DNA from: Tunturiibacter gelidiferens
GTDB taxonomy: Bacteria; Acidobacteriota; Terriglobia; Terriglobales; Acidobacteriaceae
Assembly: GCF_014201335.1 (NCBI RefSeq)
Contig: NZ_JACHEB010000004.1
Span: 434,001 to 498,000, forward strand
Direction: 5' to 3'
Length of the DNA: 64,000 nt
This document shows, one piece after another, positions 1-8,984 of the stretch. Position 1 is the stretch's first letter. Each line of letters opens with the position of its first letter. The translations under genes and the position numbers were made by a program. Below the pieces are notes generated by a model. It was not told the origin of the DNA and did not search any database. It saw only the letters and a list, made by a program, of their open reading frames with translations.

Positions 1-147
1 TTCGGCCCGCAGGAGAAGATCGATGGCGTCGCGAGGCTGTCCATATTGACTCGACTTCCTTTGCGCTGACTGGGGTGGCTGGGTGAGCGCGAAGGCGACG
101 AGAAGAGTCAGGAGGGGGAACACGAGGAATCGGGAGAGCGTTTTCAT
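1..147 (-). CDS. Secreted protein of unknown function, N-terminal part only
   Basis: The reading frame starts with ATG at 147 on the minus strand and stays open for 49 codons to the window edge. The first ~25 residues form a typical signal peptide: MKTLSRF, then a Leu/Phe/Val-rich core and a small-residue region before QSAQRK. The visible mature part ([15 protein letters not shown]) matches no family that I recognise. It is divergent from ftsZ, so the ~235 bp between them should hold both promoters. The rest of the gene lies outside the window. The signal peptide makes a real gene likely, but the function is unknown. Confidence 0.6.
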   Translation of the reverse strand, partial: MKTLSRFLVFPLLTLLVAFALTQPPQSAQRKSSQYGQPRDAIDLLLRAE

Positions 148-383
148 ATTGTCAGCATGGGACGTGCTGGGAGGGGTTGCCATCGGTTTGCAGTAAGACT
201 GGAGGTTTTTGCAGGGAGAGGCTGATAGTTTGCAGACTGGATGAGGGTGGGCCATGGCGAGCGCGAGTGCCTCGGCCGACGCGCGAATTTGGAACCATGC
301 GTGGTACGTGCGGTGGAAAACGGGGGTCGTGCGTTTGGCAGGGAGGTGGGAGAATTAAACAACCTTCAAGGAGTCCTGCTGAA

Positions 384-1874
384 ATGTCCAATCTGCCCGA
401 TATGCCCAACGATTCCAACGATCTTCGCATTCACTATCACGATGAGATACCGCATGGGGCGCGGATCAAAGTGATCGGCGTGGGCGGCGGCGGGAATAAT
501 GCTGTGAATCGCATGATCGCGGCCAATGTTGTGGGCGTGGAGTTTATTGCGGCGAATACCGATGTGCAGGCGCTGCAGGTTTCAAATGCTCCGGTGAAGC
601 TGCAGCTTGGAGTCAAGCTGACGAGCGGACTTGGCGCGGGTGCGAATCCGGATGTGGGGCGACGGGCGGCGCTGGAGGATTCGGACAAGATCATTGAAGC
701 GCTTGAGGGCGCGGATATGGTGTTTGTGACGGCTGGGTTGGGCGGTGGCACGGGGACAGGCGCTGCTCCGGTGATTGCGAGTCTGGCGAGTGAGATGGGC
801 GCGCTGACGGTGGCTGTGGTGACGCGGCCGTTCGCATTTGAAGGCAAGCGCCGGATGCAGCAGGCTGAGCGGGGTATGCAGGAGCTGCTCGAGTCGGTCG
901 ATACCGTGATCGTGATTCCGAATGAGAAGCTGCTGGCGGTGGCGAAGGATGCTGGATTTTTTGAGAGCTTCCGGATTGCGGATGATGTGCTGCGGCAGGG
1001 TGTGCAGGGGATCTCGGACATCATTACGATTCCTGGTGTGATCAATCGCGACTTTGCCGACGTGAAGACGACGATGGCGGGGATGGGCTATGCGGTGATG
1101 GGAACCGGAGTGCGGTCGGGCGCGAATCGCGCGGTGGAGGCAGCGATGGCAGCGATGGCTTCGCCGCTGCTGGAGGCGGGAGCGATCGATGGTGCGCGTG
1201 GGATTCTGATCAACATTACGGGGTCGAGCAGTTTGAAGTTGAGCGAGGTGAACGAGGCTTCGACCATTATTCAGAACGCGGCGCATGAGGATGCGAATAT
1301 CATCTTCGGTGCGGTGCAGGATGAGTCGATGGGCGATGAAGTGAAGATCACTGTGATTGCGACTGGATTCAAGCAGCAGGAGATGCCGCAGCGGCGGGAG
1401 CGCATGCTGGCGGAGGCGACGCTGCCTACGATGCGGTACGATGTGCCGATTCAGCCGCGCGTGGTGACGTCGCGACCAGCGACGATGCGGTTTGCGAGCG
1501 AGATGGAAGCGGAGCCGGTAAAGGAAGTTGCGCTTCCGTTGGGCGAGACGGATGAAGTAAAAGAGCCGATCGCGAAGATGGAGTCGAATGCAGCGGTGGA
1601 GTTGGTTCCGGTGCCAGCATCGGTGTTTGATGATGACTTCTTTCGGGCTCCTGGGGTGCGTGGTGAGAAGGTGACGGAGGTTGGGCGGAGCGCTCGAGCG
1701 AGTGAGGCTACTCACTTTCCCGCGCAGGTTCGCGTCCAACAGGAGGATATCCGAACTGTAACGGAAGGGGTGGGAGAGTCTTCGGTGCGTGTTCCGGCGT
1801 TTGGAAGTGCGGCGGTGGCGGCTGCGGAGCCGGATGAGCTTGATATTCCTGCGTTTTTGCGGCGTGGAAATTAG
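384..1874 (+). CDS. ftsZ: Cell division protein FtsZ
   Basis: This is the tubulin-like GTPase that polymerises into the cytoplasmic Z ring and recruits the divisome. Visible motifs are the N-terminal nucleotide-binding loop ([15 protein letters not shown]), the tubulin signature GGGTGTG at residues ~120-126, and the [10 protein letters not shown]7-loop region. The conserved C-terminal peptide DIPAFLRR, which binds FtsA/ZipA-type partners, ends the protein. At 496 residues it is longer than the usual ~380-400; the excess is the variable linker (residues ~330-480). The frame is open further upstream to 177, but ATG 384 is preferred because AAGGAG (368-373) lies 10 nt before it and homology begins just after. 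No ftsA or ftsQ precedes it here: the upstream neighbour is divergent. Confidence 0.97.
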   Translation: MSNLPDMPNDSNDLRIHYHDEIPHGARIKVIGVGGGGNNAVNRMIAANVVGVEFIAANTDVQALQVSNAPVKLQLGVKLTSGLGAGANPDVGRRAALEDSDKIIEALEGADMVFVTAGLGGGTGTGAAPVIASLASEMGALTVAVVTRPFAFEGKRRMQQAERGMQELLESVDTVIVIPNEKLLAVAKDAGFFESFRIADDVLRQGVQGISDIITIPGVINRDFADVKTTMAGMGYAVMGTGVRSGANRAVEAAMAAMASPLLEAGAIDGARGILINITGSSSLKLSEVNEASTIIQNAAHEDANIIFGAVQDESMGDEVKITVIATGFKQQEMPQRRERMLAEATLPTMRYDVPIQPRVVTSRPATMRFASEMEAEPVKEVALPLGETDEVKEPIAKMESNAAVELVPVPASVFDDDFFRAPGVRGEKVTEVGRSARASEATHFPAQVRVQQEDIRTVTEGVGESSVRVPAFGSAAVAAAEPDELDIPAFLRRGN

Positions 1875-2013
1875 TGGTACAACTGATTTCAGCGAAGTAG
1901 CACGAATGGGGAACGGCGCTATCGCGACAAATCGTGTTCAATTAGTGTTTTATAAGATGAATTATGTATCGATGGCAGTTCGATTGCAGTCAAATCAATA
2001 AGAGGGATCGCCT

Positions 2014-3276
2014 GTGTCGAGATCACTGAAGGTTTTTGGCGCGCTCCTCTTCGGCCTTGTGCTAGGGACTGGAGTAGGTGCGAACGCGGCAACGGGGACG
2101 GCTACCGCCGGCAAAACAAAGCGGCACTCTGCTGGGACGACGCGTGTTGCGACGTCTGTGAAGGCTCATTCCGGGGCTTCGCACTCCAGCTCTGCTGCAA
2201 AGGTTGCCTCCCACGCTGTTGCAACTACGACCGTTGCGGGACGGCGTCGACATGGAGCGCGGCCTACCTTAGCGGTGCGACGGACTCGATATCAGGAGCA
2301 CTTTTCGGCAAGTTCGTACGCGGACAACCTGACCTTGGGTGATGTTGTAGAGGGCGAAGATCCGTTGGTTCGCGCGGCGGCGATTGAGGCGCTGGGCAAC
2401 ATGAACGGCACAGCAATTGCGATCGATCCTTCGACGGGACGAATTCTGGCTATGGTTAACCAGAAGCTGGCGCTGTCGCGGGGAGCGGAGCCGTGTTCGA
2501 CGATCAAGCTGACGGTTGCTTTGGCGGCGCTCGAGGAGGGAATTGTCAACAAGGACACACCGGTGAATCTGGGCGGCCATTATCACCTGACCATGACGGA
2601 GGCTTTGGCACACTCGAACAACCTTTATTTTGAGACGCTTGGACGACAGCTTGGGTTTGAGCGGGTGAAACATTACGCCAATGAGTTTGGGCTTGGCGAG
2701 CTGGCCGGCTATCAAATTCAGGGCGAACAGCTGGGGACATATCCCGACGAGGTATTACCTGCCTCGCTTGGTGGAGTGGGACGTATGTGCTCGTTTGGCG
2801 AGAGCGTTTCGATGACTCCGCTGCAGTTGGGAGCTCTAGTTTCGGCGATTGCGAATGGCGGGACGCTTTATTATCTGCAACATCCAGAGACGGCCGTGGA
2901 TGTGGCAACATTCGAGCCCAAGGTGAAGCGGGTGCTGGATATTGCTCCGCTGATTCCTGAGATTTCGGTGGGTATGCAAGGCGCAGTGCAGTACGGCACG
3001 GCGCGGTCCTTGAGGGCCAACTTCAGCCAGTTTCCGGTGATGGGCAAGACGGGGACTTGCTCGAATAATGGCACTCGATTTGGGTGGTTTGGATCGTTTG
3101 CCGATACGCCGAAGGGGCGTATTGTTACTGTGTTTTTCCTCGAGGGTGGACGGCCTACTTTTGGGCCTAAGGCGGCTGAGCTGACTGGGGAGTTCTATCG
3201 GGCGCTGTGGGATAAAGATTATTTCCTGCAGAAGCCGACGGTTGAAACCAGTGGTGTTGTGGGTGCTTCCGAGTAG
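2014..3276 (+). CDS. Penicillin-binding protein transpeptidase domain protein
   Basis: This is an exported penicillin-binding/class D beta-lactamase-like transpeptidase expected to act on peptidoglycan in the periplasm. It has an N-terminal signal or anchor segment (residues ~8-26), a Ser/Thr/Ala-rich basic linker (~28-95), and a transpeptidase domain with all three active-site motifs: STIK with the nucleophile Ser162, SNN at 201-203 and KTG at 345-347. At 420 residues it lacks the large N-terminal dimerisation domain of class B PBPs. The start is GTG 2014, with AGAGGGA at 2001-2007. A possible -10 element (TATAAG, 1951-1956) lies upstream, with no clear -35. It follows ftsZ by 139 bp, so a role in septal or wall remodelling is a reasonable inference. 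Confidence 0.85.
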   Translation: MSRSLKVFGALLFGLVLGTGVGANAATGTATAGKTKRHSAGTTRVATSVKAHSGASHSSSAAKVASHAVATTTVAGRRRHGARPTLAVRRTRYQEHFSASSYADNLTLGDVVEGEDPLVRAAAIEALGNMNGTAIAIDPSTGRILAMVNQKLALSRGAEPCSTIKLTVALAALEEGIVNKDTPVNLGGHYHLTMTEALAHSNNLYFETLGRQLGFERVKHYANEFGLGELAGYQIQGEQLGTYPDEVLPASLGGVGRMCSFGESVSMTPLQLGALVSAIANGGTLYYLQHPETAVDVATFEPKVKRVLDIAPLIPEISVGMQGAVQYGTARSLRANFSQFPVMGKTGTCSNNGTRFGWFGSFADTPKGRIVTVFFLEGGRPTFGPKAAELTGEFYRALWDKDYFLQKPTVETSGVVGASE

Positions 3277-3295
3277 GTTTGACGGCTCGGATGGC

Positions 3296-3432
3296 GAAAA
3301 ACGCTGGTGGGAATGTGGTCACAAAGTGGTGTTTTGGTGGTGGAGACGTGGTGCATGGCAGCGTGATTTCGCGCGGCAGAAAATGTGCCACGTTTCGGCA
3401 TTTAATTTCCCATTTTTTATCATGGATCGTGG
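3296..3432. repeat. Dispersed noncoding repeat, copy A
   Basis: This intergenic stretch shares an ordered set of sequence blocks with 62264-62393 (copy B). The blocks are GAAAAACG, GTGGTGTTTTG, (A/G)CGTGGTG, TTTCGC(G/C), and GAAAATG(T/C)GCCA followed by GTTT(C/T)GG and a T-rich end. The spacing is similar but not identical. Both copies lie immediately downstream of a + strand gene, so a 3'-end or termination role is possible. I recall similar sequence in other Acidobacteriaceae genomes, but this was not searched. Confidence 0.6.
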
Positions 3433-3504
3433 AATGACTTGAATTTGATGTAGGAGTCCTTTCGACCTTGGAATGCGTCTTGAGTGACGCCTCAGGTCTT
3501 GCCT

Positions 3505-3540
3505 ACGACTTGCACTTGCCTGACGACTTGCGCTTGTCTC
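3505..3540. repeat. Two-unit 18-nt tandem repeat
   Basis: The units 3505-3522 and 3523-3540 match at 15 of 18 positions; the core is ACGACTTGC(A/G)CTTG. It lies in a gene-free stretch and no function is evident. Confidence 0.5.
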
Positions 3541-3691
3541 ATGAAATGTACTTTGCCTGGTGGGACAGCGCCGTGGACATGGTTGGCGTGTCGGAATTTG
3601 GATCCGAGCACTCGATGCGGCCGCGGCGGTTGAGGAGTGCGTCTTGTCTGAGCGTCTTGGCTTCGGCGAGGGAATCGGGTAGAAGGGGAAG

Positions 3692-5305
3692 ATGAAGATT
3701 CTTACGGCGACGGAGATGCAGGCGGTGGACCGGTGGACCGCGGAGGAGTTTGGGGTTTCTCTCGAGACGTTGATGGAGGCGGCAGGTGGGGCGGTGGCGA
3801 AGTTCTGTCTGCGGCAATACCCGGCTTTGTCGCCTGTGGTGGTGCTGTGTGGGAAGGGAAATAACGGTGGGGACGGTTTTGTTGCGGCGCGGATACTGGC
3901 ACAGGCTGGGTGCCTGGTGCGGGTAGTCCTGCTGGGGCGGATGGAAGAGGTTAAGGGTGAGGCCGCGGGAGCTTTGAAGCGGCTGAGGGACGAGGTCTCG
4001 TCTGTCGTAGTGGAAGAGTTGGTGGACGAGGGTGGGTTGGCTGCATGTGGGCAGAAACTTGGCGAGGCGGAGCTTTTGTTGGATGCGCTGGTGGGGACCG
4101 GATTCAAGCCGCCACTGCGTGGGCTCGCGGTTTCGCTGAGGGAGATGGTGGAGAAATTGGAGGCGCCGGTGGTGGCGGTGGATCTGCCTTCGGGGTGGGA
4201 TGCGAATTCGATGGAGCAGACGGCGGATGGGTCGTTCCGGGCTGACGCGGTGGTGACGTTTACCGCGCCGAAGATGGCGCATGTGTTCGGGCATCTGACG
4301 CGCAATGAAAAGAAGGGAGGCGTGTTCGGTCCGGTGGTGGTTGCGGGGATCGGATCGCCGGAGGATGCGGTGGTTTCGGCGAGTGGGCTCAGCTGGTCGG
4401 GTGCGTCGAAGGCGCTGGCGGAGCGGCCACGCGATGTGAATTCGAATAAGGGCAAGTTTGGGCATGTGCTGGTGGTGGGTGGGTGCTATGGAAAGGCAGG
4501 AGCGCCGGCGATGGCGTCGCTGGCGTGTTTGCGGGCGGGCGCTGGGCTGGTGACGGCGGCGGTACCGAAGAGCATTCTGGATTCGGTGACGCGGATTGCG
4601 CCTGAGTTGATGATGGTGCCGTTGGCGGAGGGGACGAAAGGCGAGGTCTCTTTTAAGAATCTGGATGGGGCGAAGCTGGATGCGTTGGTGGCGAAGATAA
4701 CCGTAGTGGCGGTGGGGCCGGGACTGTCGACCGAGGGGGATGCGCCGGCGTTTGCGCGGCAGATTGTTGAGAAGACAGGGGTGCCGGTGGTGATCGATGC
4801 GGATGCTTTGAATGCATTCACGGGAAAGACGGAGTTGTTGAATGGCGAAGGACGGGTGATGGTGCTGACGCCGCATCCGGGGGAGATGGCACGACTGGCG
4901 GGGATGACGGTGCGAGAGGTGGAGGCGGATCGGGTGGGGTTGGCGCGGAGGTTTGCGACCACGCATAAGCTAACGCTAGTGCTGAAGGGGTGGCGGACGC
5001 TGATTGCGCATCCGGATGGTTCGATTGCGGTGAATACAAGCGGGAACCCGGCGATGGCGAAGGGTGGAAGCGGTGATATTTTAACTGGGATTGTGGCGGC
5101 GATGCTGGCACAGTTTCCGAAGGACGTAGCGCGGGCTGTGGAGGCGGCGGTGTATCTGCATGGGCTGGCTGCGGACTTTGCGGCTCACGCGATGGATGAG
5201 CATACGGTACTTGCAACTGATACGGTTACACATCTGTCGGATGCGTTTCGTTATCGCGTGACGGATGAGGATGGTCTGGCCTGGATTTGCGGGTTACGAA
5301 GTTAA
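3692..5305 (+). CDS. nnrD: Bifunctional NAD(P)H-hydrate epimerase / ADP-dependent NAD(P)H-hydrate dehydratase
   Basis: This enzyme repairs hydrated NADH and NADPH. The N-terminal YjeF_N half (residues ~1-215) epimerises the R and S hydrates, and the C-terminal ribokinase-like half (~230-520) dehydrates the S form using ADP. The epimerase half shows CGKGNNGGDGFVAARIL. The dehydratase half shows DADALNAF, LTPHPGEMARL and NTSGNPAMAKGGSGDILTG, with GSGD carrying the catalytic Asp. At 537 residues it has the usual length for the fused form. The ATG at 3692 follows a purine-rich GAAGGGGAAG stretch. It is an isolated + strand gene between noncoding sequence and the GT39-type gene, and is presumably a cytoplasmic housekeeping enzyme. 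Confidence 0.93.
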   Translation: MKILTATEMQAVDRWTAEEFGVSLETLMEAAGGAVAKFCLRQYPALSPVVVLCGKGNNGGDGFVAARILAQAGCLVRVVLLGRMEEVKGEAAGALKRLRDEVSSVVVEELVDEGGLAACGQKLGEAELLLDALVGTGFKPPLRGLAVSLREMVEKLEAPVVAVDLPSGWDANSMEQTADGSFRADAVVTFTAPKMAHVFGHLTRNEKKGGVFGPVVVAGIGSPEDAVVSASGLSWSGASKALAERPRDVNSNKGKFGHVLVVGGCYGKAGAPAMASLACLRAGAGLVTAAVPKSILDSVTRIAPELMMVPLAEGTKGEVSFKNLDGAKLDALVAKITVVAVGPGLSTEGDAPAFARQIVEKTGVPVVIDADALNAFTGKTELLNGEGRVMVLTPHPGEMARLAGMTVREVEADRVGLARRFATTHKLTLVLKGWRTLIAHPDGSIAVNTSGNPAMAKGGSGDILTGIVAAMLAQFPKDVARAVEAAVYLHGLAADFAAHAMDEHTVLATDTVTHLSDAFRYRVTDEDGLAWICGLRS

Positions 5306-5414
5306 GGTTTCTTAAGGCGAAAGCGGTGGCTTTCGGGGGCGATTCGGGAACTGATGCCGTTTGAGATGCGTTAGAGCAAAGAGAGCCGGCACTCGGCACT
5401 ATTTGGGGGAACGT

Positions 5415-7193
5415 GTGATTCAATCTCATCGGCGACTCATTCAGCGCGGGGCCGTGGTTACGGCCTTATTGTTGATTCTTTTTCTCCAACTGCTCGGTGT
5501 GAATGTCAGATCCTCGATGAGTTGGGATGAGGGCCATCACCTGTTCGATGGGTACACGATTCTGAAGCATCGGGATTTCGGGTTGAATCCTGAGGTGCCC
5601 CCGCTGGCGAAGGCCGCGGCGGCTCTTCCCTTGCTTCCACTGCGTTTGTATGAGCCCGAACAGCATGGACGCAGCTCGCAGTTGGAGGCGTTTCTCGATG
5701 GTAAAGACTTTCTGTTTAAAAATGATGCGAATGGGCTTTTGCTCCGTGGGCGTGTTGTGATCTCTTTGTTTGCGCTGGGGCTGGCGTTGCTGGTTTTTCT
5801 GGCCGGGCAAGAGATCTTTGGGGCGACAACCGGATTGCTCGCATTGGCGTTTTTGGTTGTTGATCCAACGCTTCTTGCTCATGGAGCCCTGGTGACGACG
5901 GATGCGGCGATCACATTTTTTGTCTTTGCGGCGGTGTATGCGTGGTATCGGTACATGGGGCGACCGACGGTTTGGAAGTTGTTTCTTACCGGCGTGGTGA
6001 TGGGTCTTGCCTGGGCGGCGAAGTTCACCGGCTTGTTTCTGATTCCGGCACTGGGGTTGATGGTTCTGGTTGAGTGGTTTGAGAGACCGAGTTTACGGCT
6101 GGTCTGGAAGAGGTGCGTTGGGCTGGCGATCGCGGTGTGTGTTGCCTTCGCAGTGCTGTGGGGTTGTTATGGATTTCGCTATGCAGCGCGGCCTAACGGT
6201 ATGGTGCAAAATCCAGACCTTGCGAGCTATCTGCAAGATTATGCTCACGTTGCAAATCCCAAGCCCTTACGGATTCTGGCTCGAACGCATGTTCTTCCAG
6301 AGGCCTATATCTGGGGACTTGCGAATACAAAGCTTACGGAAGAGCGGGATATCAGTTATCTTTTTGGGACATTGCGCCGGCATGGAACCTGGCTCTATTT
6401 CCCGGCGGCGATTTTGATTAAGTCGACTCTGCCATTTCTTGTTTTGTTGGTGGTTGCTGTCTTCGTTTGTTTTCGCGAACCTGGGGTCCGGTGGCGTTGG
6501 CTGCTGTTGATGATTCCGGTTGTTGTGTTTCTGGGACTGGCGATTAACTCGGACATGAATATTGGGGTTCGACATATTTTACCGATCTACCCATTTCTTT
6601 ATCTTGTGGGTGCGTCGGCGTTGAGTGTGTTGATCAGCCGCGATCGCAGGTGGATTGCAGTCGCTGGGGTGCTGCTTGTCTTTCAGATAGTGACTTCGCT
6701 GCGAAGTTTCCCTGGCTATATTGCTTATGCGAATGAGGCGTGGGGTGGGCAAAGGAATGTGCATCGTTGGTTGAGCGACTCGAACTCGGATTGGGGACAA
6801 CAGTTGAAGACGGCGTCCGATTATTTGCGGGATAGGCACGTGACTGAATGCTGGATGGCGTACACAGCGAGTGGGGTGGCTGATGAGCGCTACTATGGCG
6901 TGCCTTGCAAGCCGCTTCCGACGGTAGTGAATCTGTGGTGGATTCCTGTACCGATGGATGTACCTATAGAGATCGATGGTCCGGTGCTGATTAGTGATGA
7001 CGAGTTGGAGGGAGTGGATCTTCAGTTTGGGCAGCCCAATCCTTATGCGCAGTTCAAAGCATTGAAGCCGACGGCGATTTTAGACGGTGGGCTGTTGGTC
7101 TATGACGGACATTTTGATGTACACGCCGCTTCGAGTCTGGTGGATATGGCAAGACCGAAGAAGACGGGGACCAAACAGGAATCGGTCCAATGA
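5415..7193 (+). CDS. GT39-type (GT-C fold) membrane glycosyltransferase
   Basis: This is a polytopic inner-membrane protein of the dolichol-phosphate-mannosyltransferase/ArnT-like superfamily, which transfers a sugar from a polyprenyl-phosphate donor on the periplasmic side. After the first membrane segment (TALLLILFLQLLG) comes the acidic first-loop motif SMSWDEGHHLFDGY and then PEVPPLAK, typical of GT-C enzymes. About 10-12 hydrophobic segments follow, then a soluble C-terminus containing a DSNSDWGQQLK stretch seen in related Acidobacterial proteins. GTG 5415, with GGGGA just upstream, is preferred over a TTG at 5361, because the first 18 residues of the longer form are basic and non-conserved in look. 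The protein is 592 residues long. The substrate is unknown. Confidence 0.8.
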   Translation: MIQSHRRLIQRGAVVTALLLILFLQLLGVNVRSSMSWDEGHHLFDGYTILKHRDFGLNPEVPPLAKAAAALPLLPLRLYEPEQHGRSSQLEAFLDGKDFLFKNDANGLLLRGRVVISLFALGLALLVFLAGQEIFGATTGLLALAFLVVDPTLLAHGALVTTDAAITFFVFAAVYAWYRYMGRPTVWKLFLTGVVMGLAWAAKFTGLFLIPALGLMVLVEWFERPSLRLVWKRCVGLAIAVCVAFAVLWGCYGFRYAARPNGMVQNPDLASYLQDYAHVANPKPLRILARTHVLPEAYIWGLANTKLTEERDISYLFGTLRRHGTWLYFPAAILIKSTLPFLVLLVVAVFVCFREPGVRWRWLLLMIPVVVFLGLAINSDMNIGVRHILPIYPFLYLVGASALSVLISRDRRWIAVAGVLLVFQIVTSLRSFPGYIAYANEAWGGQRNVHRWLSDSNSDWGQQLKTASDYLRDRHVTECWMAYTASGVADERYYGVPCKPLPTVVNLWWIPVPMDVPIEIDGPVLISDDELEGVDLQFGQPNPYAQFKALKPTAILDGGLLVYDGHFDVHAASSLVDMARPKKTGTKQESVQ

Positions 7194-7223
7194 GAAGATG
7201 GTAGCTGAGTCGAGGAGAGTGGC

Positions 7224-7679
7224 GTGAGCGTGGAGTTGCGGGAGAAGAAGCGGTTTAAGACGCGGAGTGAGGCTGGGACGTTGGCGATGGGCGAGAGGGT
7301 GGCAGAGATGTTGTTGCCTGTGCCGAAGATGTTTGTGCTGCGGGGAGATCTGGGTGCTGGAAAGACGACGCTGGTGAAGGGGATCGCAGCAGCGTTGGGG
7401 GCGGCGGAGATGGAGGATGTGACGAGTCCTACGTTTACGCTGCTGCATGAGTACAAAGGGAAGAAAGTGCGGCTGTTTCATCTGGATCTCTATCGGCTTG
7501 AGACCGAGCGTGAGTTGATGACGCTGGGGCTGGAGGAGATGGCCGAGGAACCGGATGCGCTGATACTGGTGGAGTGGGGTGAGAAGTTTCCGAGTGTGGT
7601 GGAGCGGGCGGATGGGGAGATTTTGATTGAACATGCGGGCGGAGATGAGCGCATGTTCTATGTGCGGGTGAAGGGGTAG
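7224..7679 (+). CDS. tsaE: tRNA threonylcarbamoyladenosine biosynthesis ATPase TsaE
   Basis: TsaE is the small P-loop ATPase that works with TsaB and TsaD to put the t6A modification on A37 of ANN-decoding tRNAs. The 151-residue protein shows the Walker A motif GDLGAGKTTLVKG (residues ~35-47) and the switch-like VTSPTFTLLHEY. It also has the family motif LFHLDLYRLE and the C-terminal LVEWGEKFP. It starts with GTG at 7224, 30 bp after the GT39-type gene, so the two may be cotranscribed. tsaB and tsaD are not in the window. All motifs of the family are intact. Confidence 0.93.
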   Translation: MSVELREKKRFKTRSEAGTLAMGERVAEMLLPVPKMFVLRGDLGAGKTTLVKGIAAALGAAEMEDVTSPTFTLLHEYKGKKVRLFHLDLYRLETERELMTLGLEEMAEEPDALILVEWGEKFPSVVERADGEILIEHAGGDERMFYVRVKG

Positions 7680-7790
7680 TTGGCGGGGAGTGTTTTAGTT
7701 CGTAGCGGCAGCGGGCTGTATTACGAAGCGGGCCGTATTACGATTGGTGGGGCCAAAATCGGCTTACGAATTGACTAGGGGAGGTCCGGC

Positions 7791-8243
7791 GTGCGCAGAG
7801 TTTCGAGGATCGTTTTGATGTTGTGTGTGTTGGTGGGAGGAGTGCCAGGGAGCGTGAGTTTTGCGATGCAGGAACACGCTCCGCAGGCACAACAGGATGC
7901 GGTGCAACTTGCAACCCGTGAAGCGGAAGAGTGGATGGCAAAGCTTGATGCCGGCAAGTACGCAGAGTGCTGGAACGAGGCATCGGAGATGGTAAGGAAC
8001 GCGGTCACGATGGAGAAGTTTGAGTCGTCTATGAAGGCTGCGCGCGAACCTATGGGAAAACTGAACAGCAGGAAACTGCAGAGTGCGTCGTATACAACAC
8101 TTCTGCCGGGAGTTCCACCTGGAGAGTATGTGGTGATTCTGTATGAGACGAGCTTTGAACACAAACTGGTGGCGCAGGAGACGGTGATCATGAGCCGGGA
8201 GAAGGATAAGGTTTGGCGGGTGGCGGGGTACTACATTAAGTAG
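7791..8243 (+). CDS. Exported DUF4019 domain protein
   Basis: This is a 150-residue protein with an N-terminal signal peptide (RIVLMLCVLVGGVPGSVSFA) followed by a DUF4019-like domain. The domain carries the typical helix AEEWMAKLDAGKYAECWNEAS, a central YVVILYETSFEHK strand region and the terminal VWRVAGYYIK. DUF4019 proteins are small exported proteins of unknown function. The start is GTG 7791 with AGGGGAGG at 7778-7785. A clear terminator follows at 8266-8297. It stands 111 bp after tsaE, probably as its own unit. Confidence 0.75.
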   Translation: MRRVSRIVLMLCVLVGGVPGSVSFAMQEHAPQAQQDAVQLATREAEEWMAKLDAGKYAECWNEASEMVRNAVTMEKFESSMKAAREPMGKLNSRKLQSASYTTLLPGVPPGEYVVILYETSFEHKLVAQETVIMSREKDKVWRVAGYYIK

Positions 8244-8265
8244 TTTTGTATGGGAGAACTCGGGA

Positions 8266-8297
8266 GGGCGCGGTCAATGATCGCGCCCCTTTGTTTT
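8266..8297 (+). terminator. Intrinsic terminator of the DUF4019 gene
   Basis: The GC stem GGGCGCG (8266-8272) pairs perfectly with CGCGCCC (8282-8288) across a 9-nt loop, followed by CTTTGTTTT. It lies between two convergent genes and points in the + direction. Confidence 0.75.
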
Positions 8298-8299
8298 GG

Positions 8300-8839
8300 T
8301 TACTGCTTTCGATAGCGGATGGTGTTTTCTTCTTTGCCGGGGCCTTCGAGGGTGAAGCCGCATTGCTCGAGGATGCGAATGGATCCGGTGAGATGCGGGA
8401 AGGTGTGGGCGAAGATTGTTTTGACGGAGTTGGTGGCTTCGATCCAAGTGAGCATTGCCTTGGTTGCTTCGAGAGCGTAGCCGCGTAGACGGAACTCGGG
8501 GAGGATGGCGTAGCCGACCTCTGCGGCATCGTGGTCGTTTGGCCAGCGGAAGCCACCGACGGAGCCTATGAGGGTTGCGGGTTGGCCGTTGATTGGGCGA
8601 AGAAGGACGTAGCGGTGCCAGCCTATCTCGGTGGGGTCTTCGGCGAAGCGCTCCTGAAGGAGTTGGAGGACGTGAGGCTCCCAGTCGGCGTGGGGCCACT
8701 CGGAGGTGACGCGGCAGTTTAGGATTTGGCCGAGTCGGCCGTCGGATGCTTGTTCCGAGGTTAGGGAGTCGGGGGTGATTGCTACTAGTTCGAGACGTGC
8801 AGTGGTGATGCTGGATGCAATTTGAGTTGCGTGGGGCAT
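8300..8839 (-). CDS. GNAT family N-acetyltransferase (RimJ/RimL-like)
   Basis: This is a 179-residue single-domain GNAT acetyltransferase of the type that acetylates ribosomal-protein N-termini or small molecules. Visible are the N-terminal strand TARLELVAITPDSL, the motif A region AAEVGYAILPEFRLRGYALEA (acetyl-CoA binding loop RLRGYA) and the C-terminal SIRILEQCGFTLEG. The actual substrate cannot be told. Upstream on the minus strand are the methyltransferase and SufT-like genes, 145 bp away, so it may have its own promoter. It faces the DUF4019 gene tail to tail. Confidence 0.82.
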   Translation of the reverse strand: MPHATQIASSITTARLELVAITPDSLTSEQASDGRLGQILNCRVTSEWPHADWEPHVLQLLQERFAEDPTEIGWHRYVLLRPINGQPATLIGSVGGFRWPNDHDAAEVGYAILPEFRLRGYALEATKAMLTWIEATNSVKTIFAHTFPHLTGSIRILEQCGFTLEGPGKEENTIRYRKQ

Positions 8840-8984
8840 TTGGATCTCCTGAACGATGGTGGCTGGCGCGTAGGCATGCTTGGCGTCTGTGAGGGCGCCG
8901 AGGTTGCAGGCAGCTCGATGGTTCGTTCAGGCAATCATAGGCAACGACAGCGTATCACCTGGAGTGCGTGGCTGGCTTGGTGAT

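Larger units (their letters stand above)
3277..3691. other. 415-bp noncoding gap with a dispersed repeat and a short tandem repeat
   Basis: No convincing gene is seen between the transpeptidase gene and the NAD(P)H-hydrate repair gene. Short frames across it lack codon structure and homology. The gap contains copy A of a dispersed repeat (3296-3432) and a two-unit 18-nt tandem repeat (3505-3540). Nothing else stands out. The promoter of the downstream gene should lie near its right end but is not obvious. Confidence 0.6.

Noticed and set aside
177..383. N-terminal extension of FtsZ
   Set aside because: The 69 extra codons show no FtsZ similarity and AAGGAG is placed for ATG 384.
3468..3695. 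Small + strand frame before the NAD(P)H-hydrate repair gene
   Set aside because: No ribosome site, no motif, and part of it is a short tandem repeat.
3319..4966. Long minus-strand reading frames opposite the NAD(P)H-hydrate repair gene
   Set aside because: Arg/His/Pro-rich translations with no motifs, typical of the antisense frames of GC-rich genes; the + strand gene is fully motif-supported.
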